Below are positions 1-8,240 of a DNA stretch of 56,410 nt, in pieces. The notes under the pieces are model-generated. The model was given only the letters and a program-made list of their open reading frames with translations. It was not told the DNA's origin and did not search any database. The stretch lies in NCBI GenBank assembly GCA_947626285.1, contig CANQRR010000020.1, positions 1 through 56,410 of the forward strand, given 5' to 3'. Position numbers and translations under genes: made by a program. This DNA is from an uncultured Lachnospiraceae bacterium. Its GTDB lineage: Bacteria > Bacillota > Clostridia > Lachnospirales > Lachnospiraceae. Each line of letters opens with the position of its first letter. The stretch's first letter is position 1.

Positions 1-149
1 GCCGGTCAACCGGCTCCCAGCCCCAGCAATTATCATAGAAGATCTGAATTTACAGACTTTCCTTCACACACTCAAGTTTAGAATGACCTTACAGAAAAAC
101 TTTCATAGACTCGACTCTCTTTGTTTATCAGGAGTTAAAATCGGCATTA

Positions 150-172
150 ACCGATAACCCCTCTTTATCGGT
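150..172. repeat. Perfect 8-bp inverted repeat, 7-nt loop
   Basis: ACCGATAA at 150-157 pairs perfectly with TTATCGGT at 165-172. No T-run follows directly on either strand, so it is not a classic intrinsic terminator. It could be a processed 3' hairpin, an operator or a backup terminator behind the stronger one at 211-246. Its function is unknown. Confidence 0.5.
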
Positions 173-210
173 AGGCGCATGATTTGACGTTTACTTTTCA
201 TGTAATAAAC

Positions 211-246
211 ATATATATAAAAAGACATCGCCCATAGAACGATATC
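211..246 (-). terminator. Intrinsic terminator at operon end
   Basis: Read on the minus strand, GATATCG and CGATGTC form a 7-bp stem (one T-G wobble) with a 9-nt loop, at 224-246. It is followed by TTTTT and an AT-alternating stretch. It lies about 45 nt after the stop of the last gene (292), so it is the likely end of the long minus-strand transcript. Confidence 0.65.
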
Positions 247-291
247 CTGCTACTTGCTCAGCATTCTTGCGAATTTCCCCAAGCTATACCG

Positions 292-1245
292 CTACCTCTT
301 AAGGAATTGGCCTAACACATACTCAACTGTCTCTGCTGATTCAATCGAAACAAGCTCATAGCAATTGCTGTCAATTCCCATTGCCTTCGCAATTTTCTTG
401 ACAAATCCACTTAATACTGTCCCGGGTCCAACCTCAACAAATATCCTCACATTTTGTCGAAACAAATATTGAATAACTTGCTCCATTCTGATTGGTCTCT
501 GAACCTGTTGAATCAATACTTCCTGAATAGTGGCTGAGCCAATAGGACCACCTAAAACATCATATAACACCTCAGTCACAGGGGTTTTAAATTCAATTGT
601 CTTAAAATACTGTTCCAGCGCTTCTCCCGCCGATTGCATCAAACTTGTATGAAAGGGGCCACTAACAGGTAGCGGCAAGCATCTTTTGGCTCCCATTTCT
701 TTTGCCACAATACAAGCTCTATCCACTGCCTTTTTTTCACCGCTTATAACAATTTGTCCTGGACAGTTAAAATTACTTGCTGAAACAATCCCAAAAGTAG
801 CAGTCTTACTACAACAGGTACTAATCTGCTCTTCCGTAAGACCTATAATAGCTGCCATTCCCGCTTCTATTCCGTTCGATGCCCTTGCCATAGCTTTGCC
901 TCTTAATGCAGTAATCTTTATTGTCTGATCTATGTCCCATACCTCCGCCATATTCAATGCCGAATATTCTCCCAGAGAAAGCCCGCATACATAGTCTGGT
1001 TTTATTCTGGCATTCCGCAAAATCTGATTGATTCCACAGGCAAATGCCGCCATACAAGGCTGCGTATACTCAGTCTCATCCAGATACCCCTTCGGATTTT
1101 CAAAACATATCTGCTTTATGTCAAATCCTGCAGCAGTTGAATCATAGGCTTTCCTAAACTCTGGATATATATCATACAGATCTCTTCCCATTCCTATATG
1201 TTGACTGCCCTGCCCTGCATAAAGAAAAGCTATCTTTCCTCGCAT
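292..1245 (-). CDS. FabD-like malonyl-CoA:ACP acyltransferase
   Basis: The 317-residue product has the usual length of a FabD-type acyltransferase, which moves malonyl or a related extender from CoA to the phosphopantetheine arm of a carrier protein. GQGSQ lies at residues 11-15, the nucleophile motif GLSLGEY puts the serine near 90, RGKAM follows near 115-119 and the catalytic histidine is in GPFH near 199. The common GHSLGEY is GLSLGEY here, a substitution next to the nucleophile that may mark altered substrate choice. The start has a good AGAGGA ribosome site. It is the last gene of the operon, in a module with two carrier proteins, a KASIII homolog and a carboxyltransferase, so a dedicated pathway role is more likely than housekeeping fatty-acid synthesis. 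Confidence 0.88.
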   Translation of the reverse strand: MRGKIAFLYAGQGSQHIGMGRDLYDIYPEFRKAYDSTAAGFDIKQICFENPKGYLDETEYTQPCMAAFACGINQILRNARIKPDYVCGLSLGEYSALNMAEVWDIDQTIKITALRGKAMARASNGIEAGMAAIIGLTEEQISTCCSKTATFGIVSASNFNCPGQIVISGEKKAVDRACIVAKEMGAKRCLPLPVSGPFHTSLMQSAGEALEQYFKTIEFKTPVTEVLYDVLGGPIGSATIQEVLIQQVQRPIRMEQVIQYLFRQNVRIFVEVGPGTVLSGFVKKIAKAMGIDSNCYELVSIESAETVEYVLGQFLKR

Positions 1246-1266
1246 CTCTTTAACCTTCCTCTTGTA

Positions 1267-1968
1267 TTATCCTGTAACCATACCATCTTTCAATAATTCA
1301 TTGAGCCATAGCATTTCAATGAATGTTCCGCTTTCCCCATGTCCAGGGAAATCATACCTAATACCTTCAAGATTATTTAATCTTGGAACTGTGATACTTG
1401 CAAATGCTTCTCTGTTGCCCCCTGGAAATCTGGTTATCGTAGGAATTATAAGCAATGTATCTCCTGAAAACATAAGCTTTTTATCAAAAATCATGCAAGC
1501 GCTACCCGCAGAATGTCCAGGTGTATGGAGCAGTCGGATGTGGTGGCTGTGCCAACTGCATTCAAGTTCTACTTCGAAAGTAATATCCGCCGGTTTGCAT
1601 ACGAATGGAATAAGCAATGGTTTGCTTTTTACCAGCTTATCACTATATTGCACTATTATATTTGCAAGTTTCGAAAGATTTCCGCTCTCAATCCCTATAT
1701 TTTTACTACAATCCACATGAGCATATACTTTACAGGGAATTCTGTCACGTAACCGATTAAGGCCATTAATATGATCAAAGTGCTCATGAGTGAGAAAAAC
1801 TACCGCTGATTCTATTTCACTTCTCTCCACATACTGCCAGAATTCTTCCGTATCGATTGGATCCACGATAAGAGCTTCTTTTCCTTCACAAATTACATAA
1901 GCATTAGAATCTAGATAATCCCAGATAAACTGGCGGATGCTAGTTTCATTCCTCTCCACCACTATCAT
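1267..1968 (-). CDS. Metallo-beta-lactamase-fold hydrolase
   Basis: This 233-residue protein carries the metal-binding motif THEHFDH near residue 80 and a downstream TPGHSAGS motif, so the dinuclear metal site of the MBL superfamily looks intact. Members near acyl-carrier pathways often act as thioesterases or glyoxalase II-like hydrolases. Here it could release or edit an acyl group bound to one of the two carrier proteins, which is inference from the neighbours. It has no signal peptide and should be cytoplasmic. A GGAGG ribosome site precedes the ATG at 1968. It lies between the adenylation enzyme and the FabD-like gene with short gaps, consistent with co-translation. Confidence 0.8.
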   Translation of the reverse strand: MIVVERNETSIRQFIWDYLDSNAYVICEGKEALIVDPIDTEEFWQYVERSEIESAVVFLTHEHFDHINGLNRLRDRIPCKVYAHVDCSKNIGIESGNLSKLANIIVQYSDKLVKSKPLLIPFVCKPADITFEVELECSWHSHHIRLLHTPGHSAGSACMIFDKKLMFSGDTLLIIPTITRFPGGNREAFASITVPRLNNLEGIRYDFPGHGESGTFIEMLWLNELLKDGMVTG

Positions 1969-1982
1969 AGACTTGTCCTCCG

Positions 1983-3509
1983 TTAATTAAGGTAATTTTC
2001 AGAAAGCTTTTTACGATCAATTTTCCCATTATCATTATATGGAAATGTCTTCAACTGATAGTATATTGTTGGAACCATATACTTTGGTATCTTTTCCAAA
2101 AGATATTCCCTCATATCATCCTCGGACACTTCTCCTTGATAAAAAAGAACAATCTGCTTTTTTGCCTGATGATAGGAAGCACAAGAATTAATCACCCCTT
2201 CTTTTCCCATCGCCATGCTTTCAATTTCTCCAAGCTCAATTCTGTAACCTGAATGTTTAATCTGGAAATCTTTTCTCCCTGCAAACACCAACTCACCACG
2301 TTCATTGTATGACACCAAATCTCCCGTCCTATACATGCGTTCATAATAATGTTTACAGCAAGGACTTCGGACATACTTTTCATCAGTCTTTTCTTTATCA
2401 TCCCAATATCCAGCCGACAAGGAACTCCCATAAACGCACAGTTCTCCCAAGACATTTGGCTTATCCTTTCCGATCACATGATCATCATCATCCAGCACAA
2501 TCAAACCTGTGTTTTCACAGGCTTTCCCCAGAGGTAATGTCTCATTATCTCCAAATTCTCGATCAACAATATAATATGTACAGTTAACAGTCGCTTCCGT
2601 CGGACCATAGACATTAGCTATCATTTTCAGGTTTGGAAGATGCCTCTTCCAGTAATTCAATTGCTTTACTGGCATAACTTCTCCACCAAACATAATAAGT
2701 GTAACTTCATCCAAAGTGACCGATTCCAAAAGCTTAAAATTAGCAATCGAAACAAAAGCAGATGGAACCCAATACAGAAAGTTAATATGTCTTTCCTTTA
2801 TAAACTGCAACGCCATGACCGGAAAAGCAAAGTATTTCACAGGAATGATTCCTAGCGTCGCCCCTGTCTTCAAGGTTGTATAAATGTCTTGTGTGGAGAT
2901 ATCAAAATAGAACGGTGACTGGTTCCCCATGATCGTATGTTCATCAATCGGAAATGTATTTACCGCCCAATCTGTATAATCAATCACATTATGATTATTA
3001 ATAATCACTCCCTTGGGAACTCCTGTAGAACCGGAGGTAAAGAACGTATATACAGGATCCACATCCAAAATTTCCTTAGTCAGGACAGTCGAATCCTTAT
3101 ATAATCCAGTTTCTTTCACTTCATCAAGATTAATTATTTTTATGTTTCTATTTGATGCAAATTTCTGAAACTTTTCTCTTGTTTTTCCGTCCACAATCAC
3201 TGCAACCGGCTGGAGAGCCTCGACCACGCTAATAACCTTTTCTGCTGGGAAACGGATATCCGTAGGCGTATAGAAATTGCCACTGTACAAAATCCCCATG
3301 AACGCCACGATACTCTCTATCGTCTTCGGCAAATATACCAGAACCGGATTTCTTCTTCCTTCCAGATAATTTCTAATATGATAGCCCAAATCTATCGCAC
3401 GCTTTCTAAGCTCTGAAAAGGTAATACTATTCTGCTCATCAAAAAAAGCTGTCTTATTTGCATACTTTACTGCACTCTCTTCCAGATAAGATAAAACTGT
3501 TGTTCTCAT
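1983..3509 (-). CDS. Amino-acid-adenylating enzyme (DltA/NRPS A-domain)
   Basis: This stand-alone adenylation enzyme activates a carboxylic acid with ATP and loads it onto a carrier protein. Core motifs are complete: TSGSTG near 158, YGPTEAT near 301, YRTGD near 393, a GRKD...GYRIELGEIE segment near 411-428 and NGKIDR near 494. The FDIS motif has an aspartate near 203, where amino-acid-specific A-domains and DltA bind the substrate amine, so an amino acid is the likely substrate. I start it at the ATG at 3509, behind an AGGAGGG site, rather than at an ATG 33 bp upstream that overlaps the carrier gene. With the adjacent carrier protein (3526-3756) and the MBOAT and SGNH genes upstream it recalls a Dlt-type D-alanylation set. 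The exact substrate cannot be read by eye. Confidence 0.88.
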   Translation of the reverse strand: MRTTVLSYLEESAVKYANKTAFFDEQNSITFSELRKRAIDLGYHIRNYLEGRRNPVLVYLPKTIESIVAFMGILYSGNFYTPTDIRFPAEKVISVVEALQPVAVIVDGKTREKFQKFASNRNIKIINLDEVKETGLYKDSTVLTKEILDVDPVYTFFTSGSTGVPKGVIINNHNVIDYTDWAVNTFPIDEHTIMGNQSPFYFDISTQDIYTTLKTGATLGIIPVKYFAFPVMALQFIKERHINFLYWVPSAFVSIANFKLLESVTLDEVTLIMFGGEVMPVKQLNYWKRHLPNLKMIANVYGPTEATVNCTYYIVDREFGDNETLPLGKACENTGLIVLDDDDHVIGKDKPNVLGELCVYGSSLSAGYWDDKEKTDEKYVRSPCCKHYYERMYRTGDLVSYNERGELVFAGRKDFQIKHSGYRIELGEIESMAMGKEGVINSCASYHQAKKQIVLFYQGEVSEDDMREYLLEKIPKYMVPTIYYQLKTFPYNDNGKIDRKKLSENYLN

Positions 3510-3525
3510 ATGATCCCTCCTAGCA

Positions 3526-3756
3526 CTATATGATAACGCCATTTTTCTTTAGTAAACCAATTATAGCAGCTGCGGTACAGAAGTTATCCGGTATGATATC
3601 AAGTCCATCAATTTGAATATGATATTTTTCTTCCAGCATCGAAACAATCGTTATGATATCGAACGAATCAAGAAATCCATCCTCTACATAGTCCTCGCTA
3701 CCTTTAAAATCATACTCAGGTCTCACTTCTTTTAAAATCGCATAAATTTCTTCCAT
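3526..3756 (-). CDS. Acyl/aminoacyl carrier protein
   Basis: This 76-residue acidic protein has the carrier-protein layout, with the phosphopantetheine-attachment serine in the motif FLDSFD near residue 31. The DSF context is typical of DltC-like and other D-alanyl carriers, while most fatty-acid ACPs read DSL. It sits immediately upstream of the adenylation gene, which it probably serves. AAGGA precedes the ATG. It is one of two carrier proteins in the module (the other is at 10652-10873), so two acyl chains may be handled separately. Confidence 0.85.
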   Translation of the reverse strand: MEEIYAILKEVRPEYDFKGSEDYVEDGFLDSFDIITIVSMLEEKYHIQIDGLDIIPDNFCTAAAIIGLLKKNGVII

Positions 3757-3769
3757 TTCCTTAATCTCC

Positions 3770-4654
3770 TTATCTCTTTTTTTCTATTTCCATCGGAGTA
3801 AATCCGATAGTAATCTGCATGCCATTCTCTTTTATAATAACGCTGTTTGCGTTATACAACTCCGTCCGTTTCTTTTCAACCTTCGATTTTTGTTCAATGT
3901 AATATTTTTCAACACTGCATTCTATACCATTAAGAGAAAACCTTAATTTAGGCATCAAGCCCATGCCTCGATAATCATATGATCGCAACAGTCTACTGAT
4001 ATGTGGCAGATGCCTATTCAAATCAAGGAATCCATTGTCAGGCAACTCTTTTGCTTTATAAACTCTTCCATTCTTAGGATAAAAAACTTCCCGGCCCTGT
4101 ATATTTTTTTCTAGCAATTCTTCATAAAAAGAGGTAAAAGCCTCCTGTCCAAGCTGCATCCCTTTCCTTGTTATATCAAATGCAGTAGTAGTGTCCTCAA
4201 TCATTATAGTTCGCTGAGCGATGATACTGCCATGATCAATCTCCTTCGTCACATGATGCCAAGTTATCCCTGTCTCCGATTCCCCGTTGTAAATCACCCA
4301 TGTCGGTATATTCATCCCCCTATATGCGGGAAGCAATGCATAATGGAAATTGATGATCTCTACATTCGGGTGTCCAATCAGATCTTCCTTAAAAATATAT
4401 CGGTTGTTTGCACTGATAATCAATACACTCCGATTTTTTACATATTCCATCAGATATTTCGTTATCCGATTGATATCTAAGATGCTTACATATTCCAATC
4501 CATACTTATGAGCAAGTCTAGGCAACATGGAAACAGTCGGCAACGCAGTTTCCAAGATTGAAAGCATATTTTTTCCCACTTTTTTTGCGAGGAGCATCAC
4601 ACAATCACATGCGATTTTGTTAGCACCCATCACTAGCACACTATCAAATCGCAT
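3770..4654 (-). CDS. Formyltransferase-family protein
   Basis: The N-terminal part (about 1-200 of 294 residues) matches the 10-formyltetrahydrofolate-dependent formyltransferase fold. The catalytic triad is visible as NFH (N102, H104) and D140 in EIDHG, with the family's LLPAYRG loop after the histidine. Relatives formylate Met-tRNA, the 4-amino group of dideoxy sugars (VioF, FdtF type) or an aminoacyl thioester in NRPS starter modules. Here it could formylate the 4-amino sugar expected from the DegT pathway at the right end, or the amino acid loaded by the neighbouring adenylation enzyme. The C-terminal 90 residues are not recognisable. An AGGGGGAAG ribosome site precedes the ATG. Confidence 0.78.
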   Translation of the reverse strand: MRFDSVLVMGANKIACDCVMLLAKKVGKNMLSILETALPTVSMLPRLAHKYGLEYVSILDINRITKYLMEYVKNRSVLIISANNRYIFKEDLIGHPNVEIINFHYALLPAYRGMNIPTWVIYNGESETGITWHHVTKEIDHGSIIAQRTIMIEDTTTAFDITRKGMQLGQEAFTSFYEELLEKNIQGREVFYPKNGRVYKAKELPDNGFLDLNRHLPHISRLLRSYDYRGMGLMPKLRFSLNGIECSVEKYYIEQKSKVEKKRTELYNANSVIIKENGMQITIGFTPMEIEKKR

Positions 4655-4680
4655 ATGCTTCCCCCTGTTCTATTGCTCTA

Positions 4681-5454
4681 TCAGCATATGAAGATGTAGT
4701 TATGGAGGTCTTCATTAGAATACCCCCCCCCATTCGTATATAGCTTCAACGCAGGCTTATTTGTTGTCTTACACCATAAGGTAAATCCTTTAAAATCCTT
4801 GTGCATATAAAAATATACAGACATAAGTTTCCCTCCTATTCCTTTTCTCCTATATTTTTCACTAACACATATGTTTCTTATGTACGAAGTTCTTCCCTTA
4901 TCCTCAAAAATAACATAGCCCATTATGTTCCTGACATCTCTAAGACAAATCACCGCTTCATTTTGAATAAATGCTCTTAATTCAGTATCACTAGGGATAT
5001 AATCACCAATGACAGAGAAATTGGTATCCAACATATATCGTATATCTGGAATATCCTCCTCTGTACAATATTCTACAACTTCTTCCAAAAGTTTATCCGG
5101 CTCTGGAAAACCCCCTCGTCGAAATCTCGTATACTGAATGACATCTTTACATTTCATCCTTTTTCTTAGGTCATACTCTTCCAATTCACCTTTGGTCACA
5201 ATCTCAATCGCCACTGTCTCTATTTCTGAAGTATGGAAATCATCTATCCAGCAAAGGTCATTCCCTACAAAATATAATTTTTTATATCCGCATTCCTGCT
5301 GCCAGATAAGCAAACTTCCTTTTCTTATCTCCGCCCAAATCTGCTTATTTAAACATTGTTTTCGGAATTCCTCTATCGTAAAATAACAGTTCGTAAATTT
5401 CTTTTTTTCCCGAATAAAATCAGCGTATACTTCGTTAACCTGCATACTTATCAT
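4681..5454 (-). CDS. GNAT-family acetyltransferase, G-tract switchable (ON)
   Basis: The C-terminal half shows the GNAT acyl-CoA fold: ICVSEKYRRKGIGGKLM has the RxxGxG/A acetyl-CoA loop near residue 212, and an N-x-PALKLY helix follows. Residues 1-115 are an unassigned N-terminal domain. The start is ambiguous: ATG 5454 or ATG 5445 are both downstream of the KASIII stop and close to a GAAGGGG site. Nine G at 4723-4731 encode Gly-Gly-Gly at residues 242-244, just before the last strand. With ten G the frame hits TAA three codons after the tract and loses the conserved C-terminal strand. As sequenced the gene is in frame. It probably acylates an amino sugar or carrier-bound intermediate; the substrate is unknown. 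Confidence 0.78.
   Translation of the reverse strand: MISMQVNEVYADFIREKKKFTNCYFTIEEFRKQCLNKQIWAEIRKGSLLIWQQECGYKKLYFVGNDLCWIDDFHTSEIETVAIEIVTKGELEEYDLRKRMKCKDVIQYTRFRRGGFPEPDKLLEEVVEYCTEEDIPDIRYMLDTNFSVIGDYIPSDTELRAFIQNEAVICLRDVRNIMGYVIFEDKGRTSYIRNICVSEKYRRKGIGGKLMSVYFYMHKDFKGFTLWCKTTNKPALKLYTNGGGYSNEDLHNYIFIC
4723..4731 (-). repeat. G9 homopolymer tract inside GNAT gene
   Basis: Nine C on the plus strand are nine G in the coding sequence. Length nine is in frame. One added G gives a stop three codons later, and one lost G reads through the natural stop into downstream sequence. It is a candidate slipped-strand switch. Confidence 0.85.
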
Positions 5455-5473
5455 TTCCCCTTCGCCCTTAAGA

Positions 5474-6544
5474 TTACAAATTTGTTTCAATTTCTTCGCA
5501 AAATTCCATATTACCGAGTTCCATAATAACAGTCCCCCAAGTTAATCCTGAGCCAAAAGCTGCAAGACAACATAAATATTTATTATTAAGAAACTTGTCT
5601 TTTAAGTTTAGCGCAATGTTCACTGGTATCGATGCACCGCTTGGATTTCCATAATTTTCCACGATATTCATAAAACATTTTTCACTTGGGATTTCAGCCT
5701 TATCTGCCAGCTTCTGCAACATGAATTTATTAGGTTGATGGAACAGAAAGTAATCTATTTCTTCTTTCTTCAAATTACAATCAGAAAACATCGCGTCAAG
5801 CATTGGCGGCACCTCATTCTGAACAAAATTAAAAACTTCCGTGCCATCCATGTGAAGATTATCCAAGCTTCTCTTATTGCCGTCTTCTAATGCTTCAATT
5901 TTTGCCGTTTCAGCTGTACATGGGATTGCAAACCCACCTGCAGGAATCATCAACGCCTTCCTACGGAATCCATCTGCAAATAACCTAAAGCGAATAACCC
6001 CCACATCTTCGTTGTTTTCTATTATACTAATCGTAGATACATCACCGATTAATGGAAAGTCATTTCTGTCTTGCCTAGATACTTTGTGACTCAATACATC
6101 TGCATTAAACAAAAGTACTTTTTTATCTTTCATGTGCTCCAGAAGCATAAAAGATTGAAACAGCCCCAGAAGATATCCACAACACCCTTGCGGAATGTCC
6201 ATACACAGGACCTCCTTTCCAAGGCAACACTCCCCATGTATAATATTACTAATCTGAGGCAGGAAATAATCCGGAGATAATGTTACAACAATAATTGCTC
6301 CAATCTCTCCTTTACTAATTCTCCCATTTTCCAAAAGATACTTCAGTCCTGCAATGCAGAATGCTGATGCCGTGCTATCTTCTCTTGCTAGACGATGCTT
6401 ATTAAATCCCATGATTTTCTTCAACCTCATGGTCTGTTTAGGCGGGAAATCATAATTTTCCACCTCATCATCAAAGTAGCTCTCTGTCTCCGGCAGAATC
6501 GATAGAATCCCACTAATTTTCTTACCCTTGAACACTGCATCCAT
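5474..6544 (-). CDS. KASIII (FabH)-like 3-oxoacyl-ACP synthase
   Basis: The 356-residue protein has the Cys-His-Asn triad of type III ketosynthases: C121 in PQGCCGY, H269 in FHQPN and N300 in NYGNPSG. It should catalyse decarboxylative Claisen condensation of an acyl-CoA or acyl-ACP starter with malonyl-ACP, giving a 3-ketoacyl-ACP. With the FabD-like gene, the carboxyltransferase and two SDRs it forms a minimal elongation set. No dehydratase or enoyl reductase is present, so the product may stay at the 3-hydroxyacyl level. KASIII homologs occur in glycan islands that make 3-hydroxybutyryl-type sugar decorations. AGAGGA lies ahead of the ATG at 6544. Confidence 0.88.
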   Translation of the reverse strand: MDAVFKGKKISGILSILPETESYFDDEVENYDFPPKQTMRLKKIMGFNKHRLAREDSTASAFCIAGLKYLLENGRISKGEIGAIIVVTLSPDYFLPQISNIIHGECCLGKEVLCMDIPQGCCGYLLGLFQSFMLLEHMKDKKVLLFNADVLSHKVSRQDRNDFPLIGDVSTISIIENNEDVGVIRFRLFADGFRRKALMIPAGGFAIPCTAETAKIEALEDGNKRSLDNLHMDGTEVFNFVQNEVPPMLDAMFSDCNLKKEEIDYFLFHQPNKFMLQKLADKAEIPSEKCFMNIVENYGNPSGASIPVNIALNLKDKFLNNKYLCCLAAFGSGLTWGTVIMELGNMEFCEEIETNL

Positions 6545-6585
6545 TTTACATTTCCTCTTTACTTTCCCTATTTATTATGAACATT

Positions 6586-7443
6586 TCAACAATGTGTTAC
6601 CCGTTCTCCATTTAGTCCAAATCCATATTCATGAATTAAATCTTGTTCCGTATATGGACTTTCCACAAAATAGAATGGCTCTTTTCTAATCTTCTCAACA
6701 ATCTGCTCATATGCGTCCTTTTCTCCCAGACATGAGACGTAACTGTCTGCCAGCTGCTCCTTACGCACAAGCTTTTTTTCAATTAATTCATCTTCAAAAT
6801 AATTATAATTGGGTGGTATCTTTATGCCTTTACAATGGGTATGAATATACTGTATCTTTTCTGTCCTGTTCCCATTATAGTCAATCACACCTCCGCGAAA
6901 CGGCATATCAAATCGATATGGAACGTCCAACATTTTCTCTACATAATGAACAAATGTAAAACATTCTCCCTGCTTGGCACCAAAAAATAAGAATTTCACT
7001 CCATCCATCTGATGCAAAATGTCCAGCCCACTGCCCTCTCCAAGGGAATGATTACTTACTTTCTCAAATTTCGCTTTTAACTCTGCTGGAACAGACAGCG
7101 AAAGCAACGGATCTAACGTCCTATACCTTCCCTCCTTCTTTCTAACATACTCAGAAAAAGCCCCCATACTGGTTTTACTGCTACTCACATTGTAGTCCTC
7201 ATGGTTGCAGAAACTATAGGTAAACGTTGGTACTATAACGTTTTTTACATCCAGACCACAGATCACTTCATAAAGTATACTTAGATATTCTCTCCGATTA
7301 AAATTCGATGGAGCTGTACCAAACAAAATATCAGAATGAACAAACAACGTTTCGCAGTCATGCGCTCCTACCTGATATAACACTTTTCTTACATCTTCAG
7401 CATCGTATGCCTTTTTGTTTCTATCTAAAAATAATATTGTCAC
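6586..7443 (-). CDS. AAC(3)-family N-acyltransferase
   Basis: The protein matches the aminoglycoside 3-N-acetyltransferase family fold: FVHSDILFG near the N-terminus, VPTFTYS, a DPLLS segment and the TFVHYVE helix with the conserved histidine. In glycan clusters such proteins acylate amino sugars using CoA or carrier thioesters, so antibiotic resistance is unlikely. I choose a GTG start at 7443 because GGAGG lies 6 nt before it and it falls after the SDR stop at 7460. An ATG at 7485 would overlap the SDR by 26 bp without such a site. It may be the enzyme that moves the acyl chain made by the KASIII/SDR pair onto an amino sugar. Confidence 0.8.
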   Translation of the reverse strand: MTILFLDRNKKAYDAEDVRKVLYQVGAHDCETLFVHSDILFGTAPSNFNRREYLSILYEVICGLDVKNVIVPTFTYSFCNHEDYNVSSSKTSMGAFSEYVRKKEGRYRTLDPLLSLSVPAELKAKFEKVSNHSLGEGSGLDILHQMDGVKFLFFGAKQGECFTFVHYVEKMLDVPYRFDMPFRGGVIDYNGNRTEKIQYIHTHCKGIKIPPNYNYFEDELIEKKLVRKEQLADSYVSCLGEKDAYEQIVEKIRKEPFYFVESPYTEQDLIHEYGFGLNGERVTHC

Positions 7444-7459
7444 AATCGTCCTCCAGATT

Positions 7460-8204
7460 TTAAAGAATTCTTCCTCCATCTGCATAAAGGACTCTACCCG
7501 TCATAGCCGAAGACTGATCACCCAGAAGAAACAATGCACAATTTGCAATCTGTTCCGGCGAAAGCATCCCTAAAAGTTGTCTCCCTAAATTTGGCTCAAT
7601 GCCCTGCTCTAATACCTTATCTGCCATTCTGGTTTTGGTCGCACCCGGACATACACTATTAATTCGAATGTTTTTACTTGCTAACTCTATCGCCAATGTC
7701 TGCACCGCCGCATTAAGTGCAGCCTTAGACATTGCATACAGTGTCTGACACTTTTCTGGCTGTACTGCCGCAATACTCGATATTGCCACAATATTCATAG
7801 CTTCCGCTCGATATTTTCGTTTAACCATCTGTCTGACTATCTCTATGAATGCATATGTATTAACACTCATACATTCATCTATTCTATTTCTGGTGACATT
7901 ATTCAACGGTAATATCGACGGAATCCCAGCACTGTACACTAGACCATCCAGTTTCTTCCCATCCTTACAAGCAAAGGAGCATAACTCCTCTGCCGAAAAG
8001 TCATATTGGGCAAGATCCATTGTAAAAATGACGTGCTTGTCCCCTTGCATCAATTCACGTGTTTCCTGTAAAGCATCTTCATTTCTACCTACAAGTACCA
8101 CTACCCCCCCCCCTATAAGAAATCATAATCGAAATGCACCGACCGATTCCTGAAGAAGCTCCTGTTACTATATATTTTTTCCCGGAAAAATCAAATCCTG
8201 ACAT
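7460..8204 (-). CDS. SDR ketoreductase, G-tract switchable (OFF here)
   Basis: The gene begins at ATG 8204 behind AAGGTGA and starts with the SDR cofactor loop TGASSGIG (residues 14-21). At 8104-8113 there are ten G on the coding strand. With ten, the frame ends at TAG 8085-8087 after 39 residues. With nine, it continues as RGGVVVLVGR into the rest of a normal SDR of 247 residues, with the catalytic YAMSK motif and a C-terminal DGG. Thus the sequenced copy is OFF, and one G loss restores it. The fold resembles FabG-type 3-ketoacyl-ACP reductases and is paralogous to the SDR at 9850-10626. The reading between 7460 and 8101 is open throughout, so decay elsewhere is not seen. Confidence 0.85.
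8104..8113 (-). repeat. G10 homopolymer tract breaking the SDR frame
   Basis: Ten C on the plus strand. The upstream frame (from ATG 8204) and the downstream SDR frame differ by exactly one base, so nine G joins them. The tract sits directly after the N-terminal cofactor-binding segment. Confidence 0.9.
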
Positions 8205-8240
8205 CTTTTATCACCTTCCATTCTATATTTTATAAGCATC

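Larger units (their letters stand above)
1..291. other. Non-coding tail downstream of the operon
   Basis: No gene is supported here. The stretch holds a terminator at 211-246, a perfect inverted repeat at 150-172 and a short palindrome GCCGGT-CA-ACCGGC at 1-14. The palindrome is too close to the window edge to interpret. I see no convincing promoter or coding frame, so the next gene to the left must begin or end outside the window. Confidence 0.6.

Noticed and set aside
1-14. Palindrome GCCGGT-CA-ACCGGC as a terminator
   Set aside because: The downstream side on the minus strand is outside the window, and no T-run follows on the plus strand.
6586-7443. Aminoglycoside resistance gene
   Set aside because: The AAC(3) family includes many glycan N-acyltransferases; its place between KASIII and SDR genes makes resistance unlikely.
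8104-8113. Explaining the off-frame SDR and pyruvyl transferase purely as sequencing errors
   Set aside because: Homopolymer miscalls are possible and should be checked, but five separate G tracts of nine or ten, all on the coding strand and four inside decoration genes, are themselves real and unusual whatever the exact counts.
7845-8153. Plus-strand open frames across the minus-strand genes
   Set aside because: They are antisense shadows of well-supported genes, lack ribosome sites and show no domain motifs.
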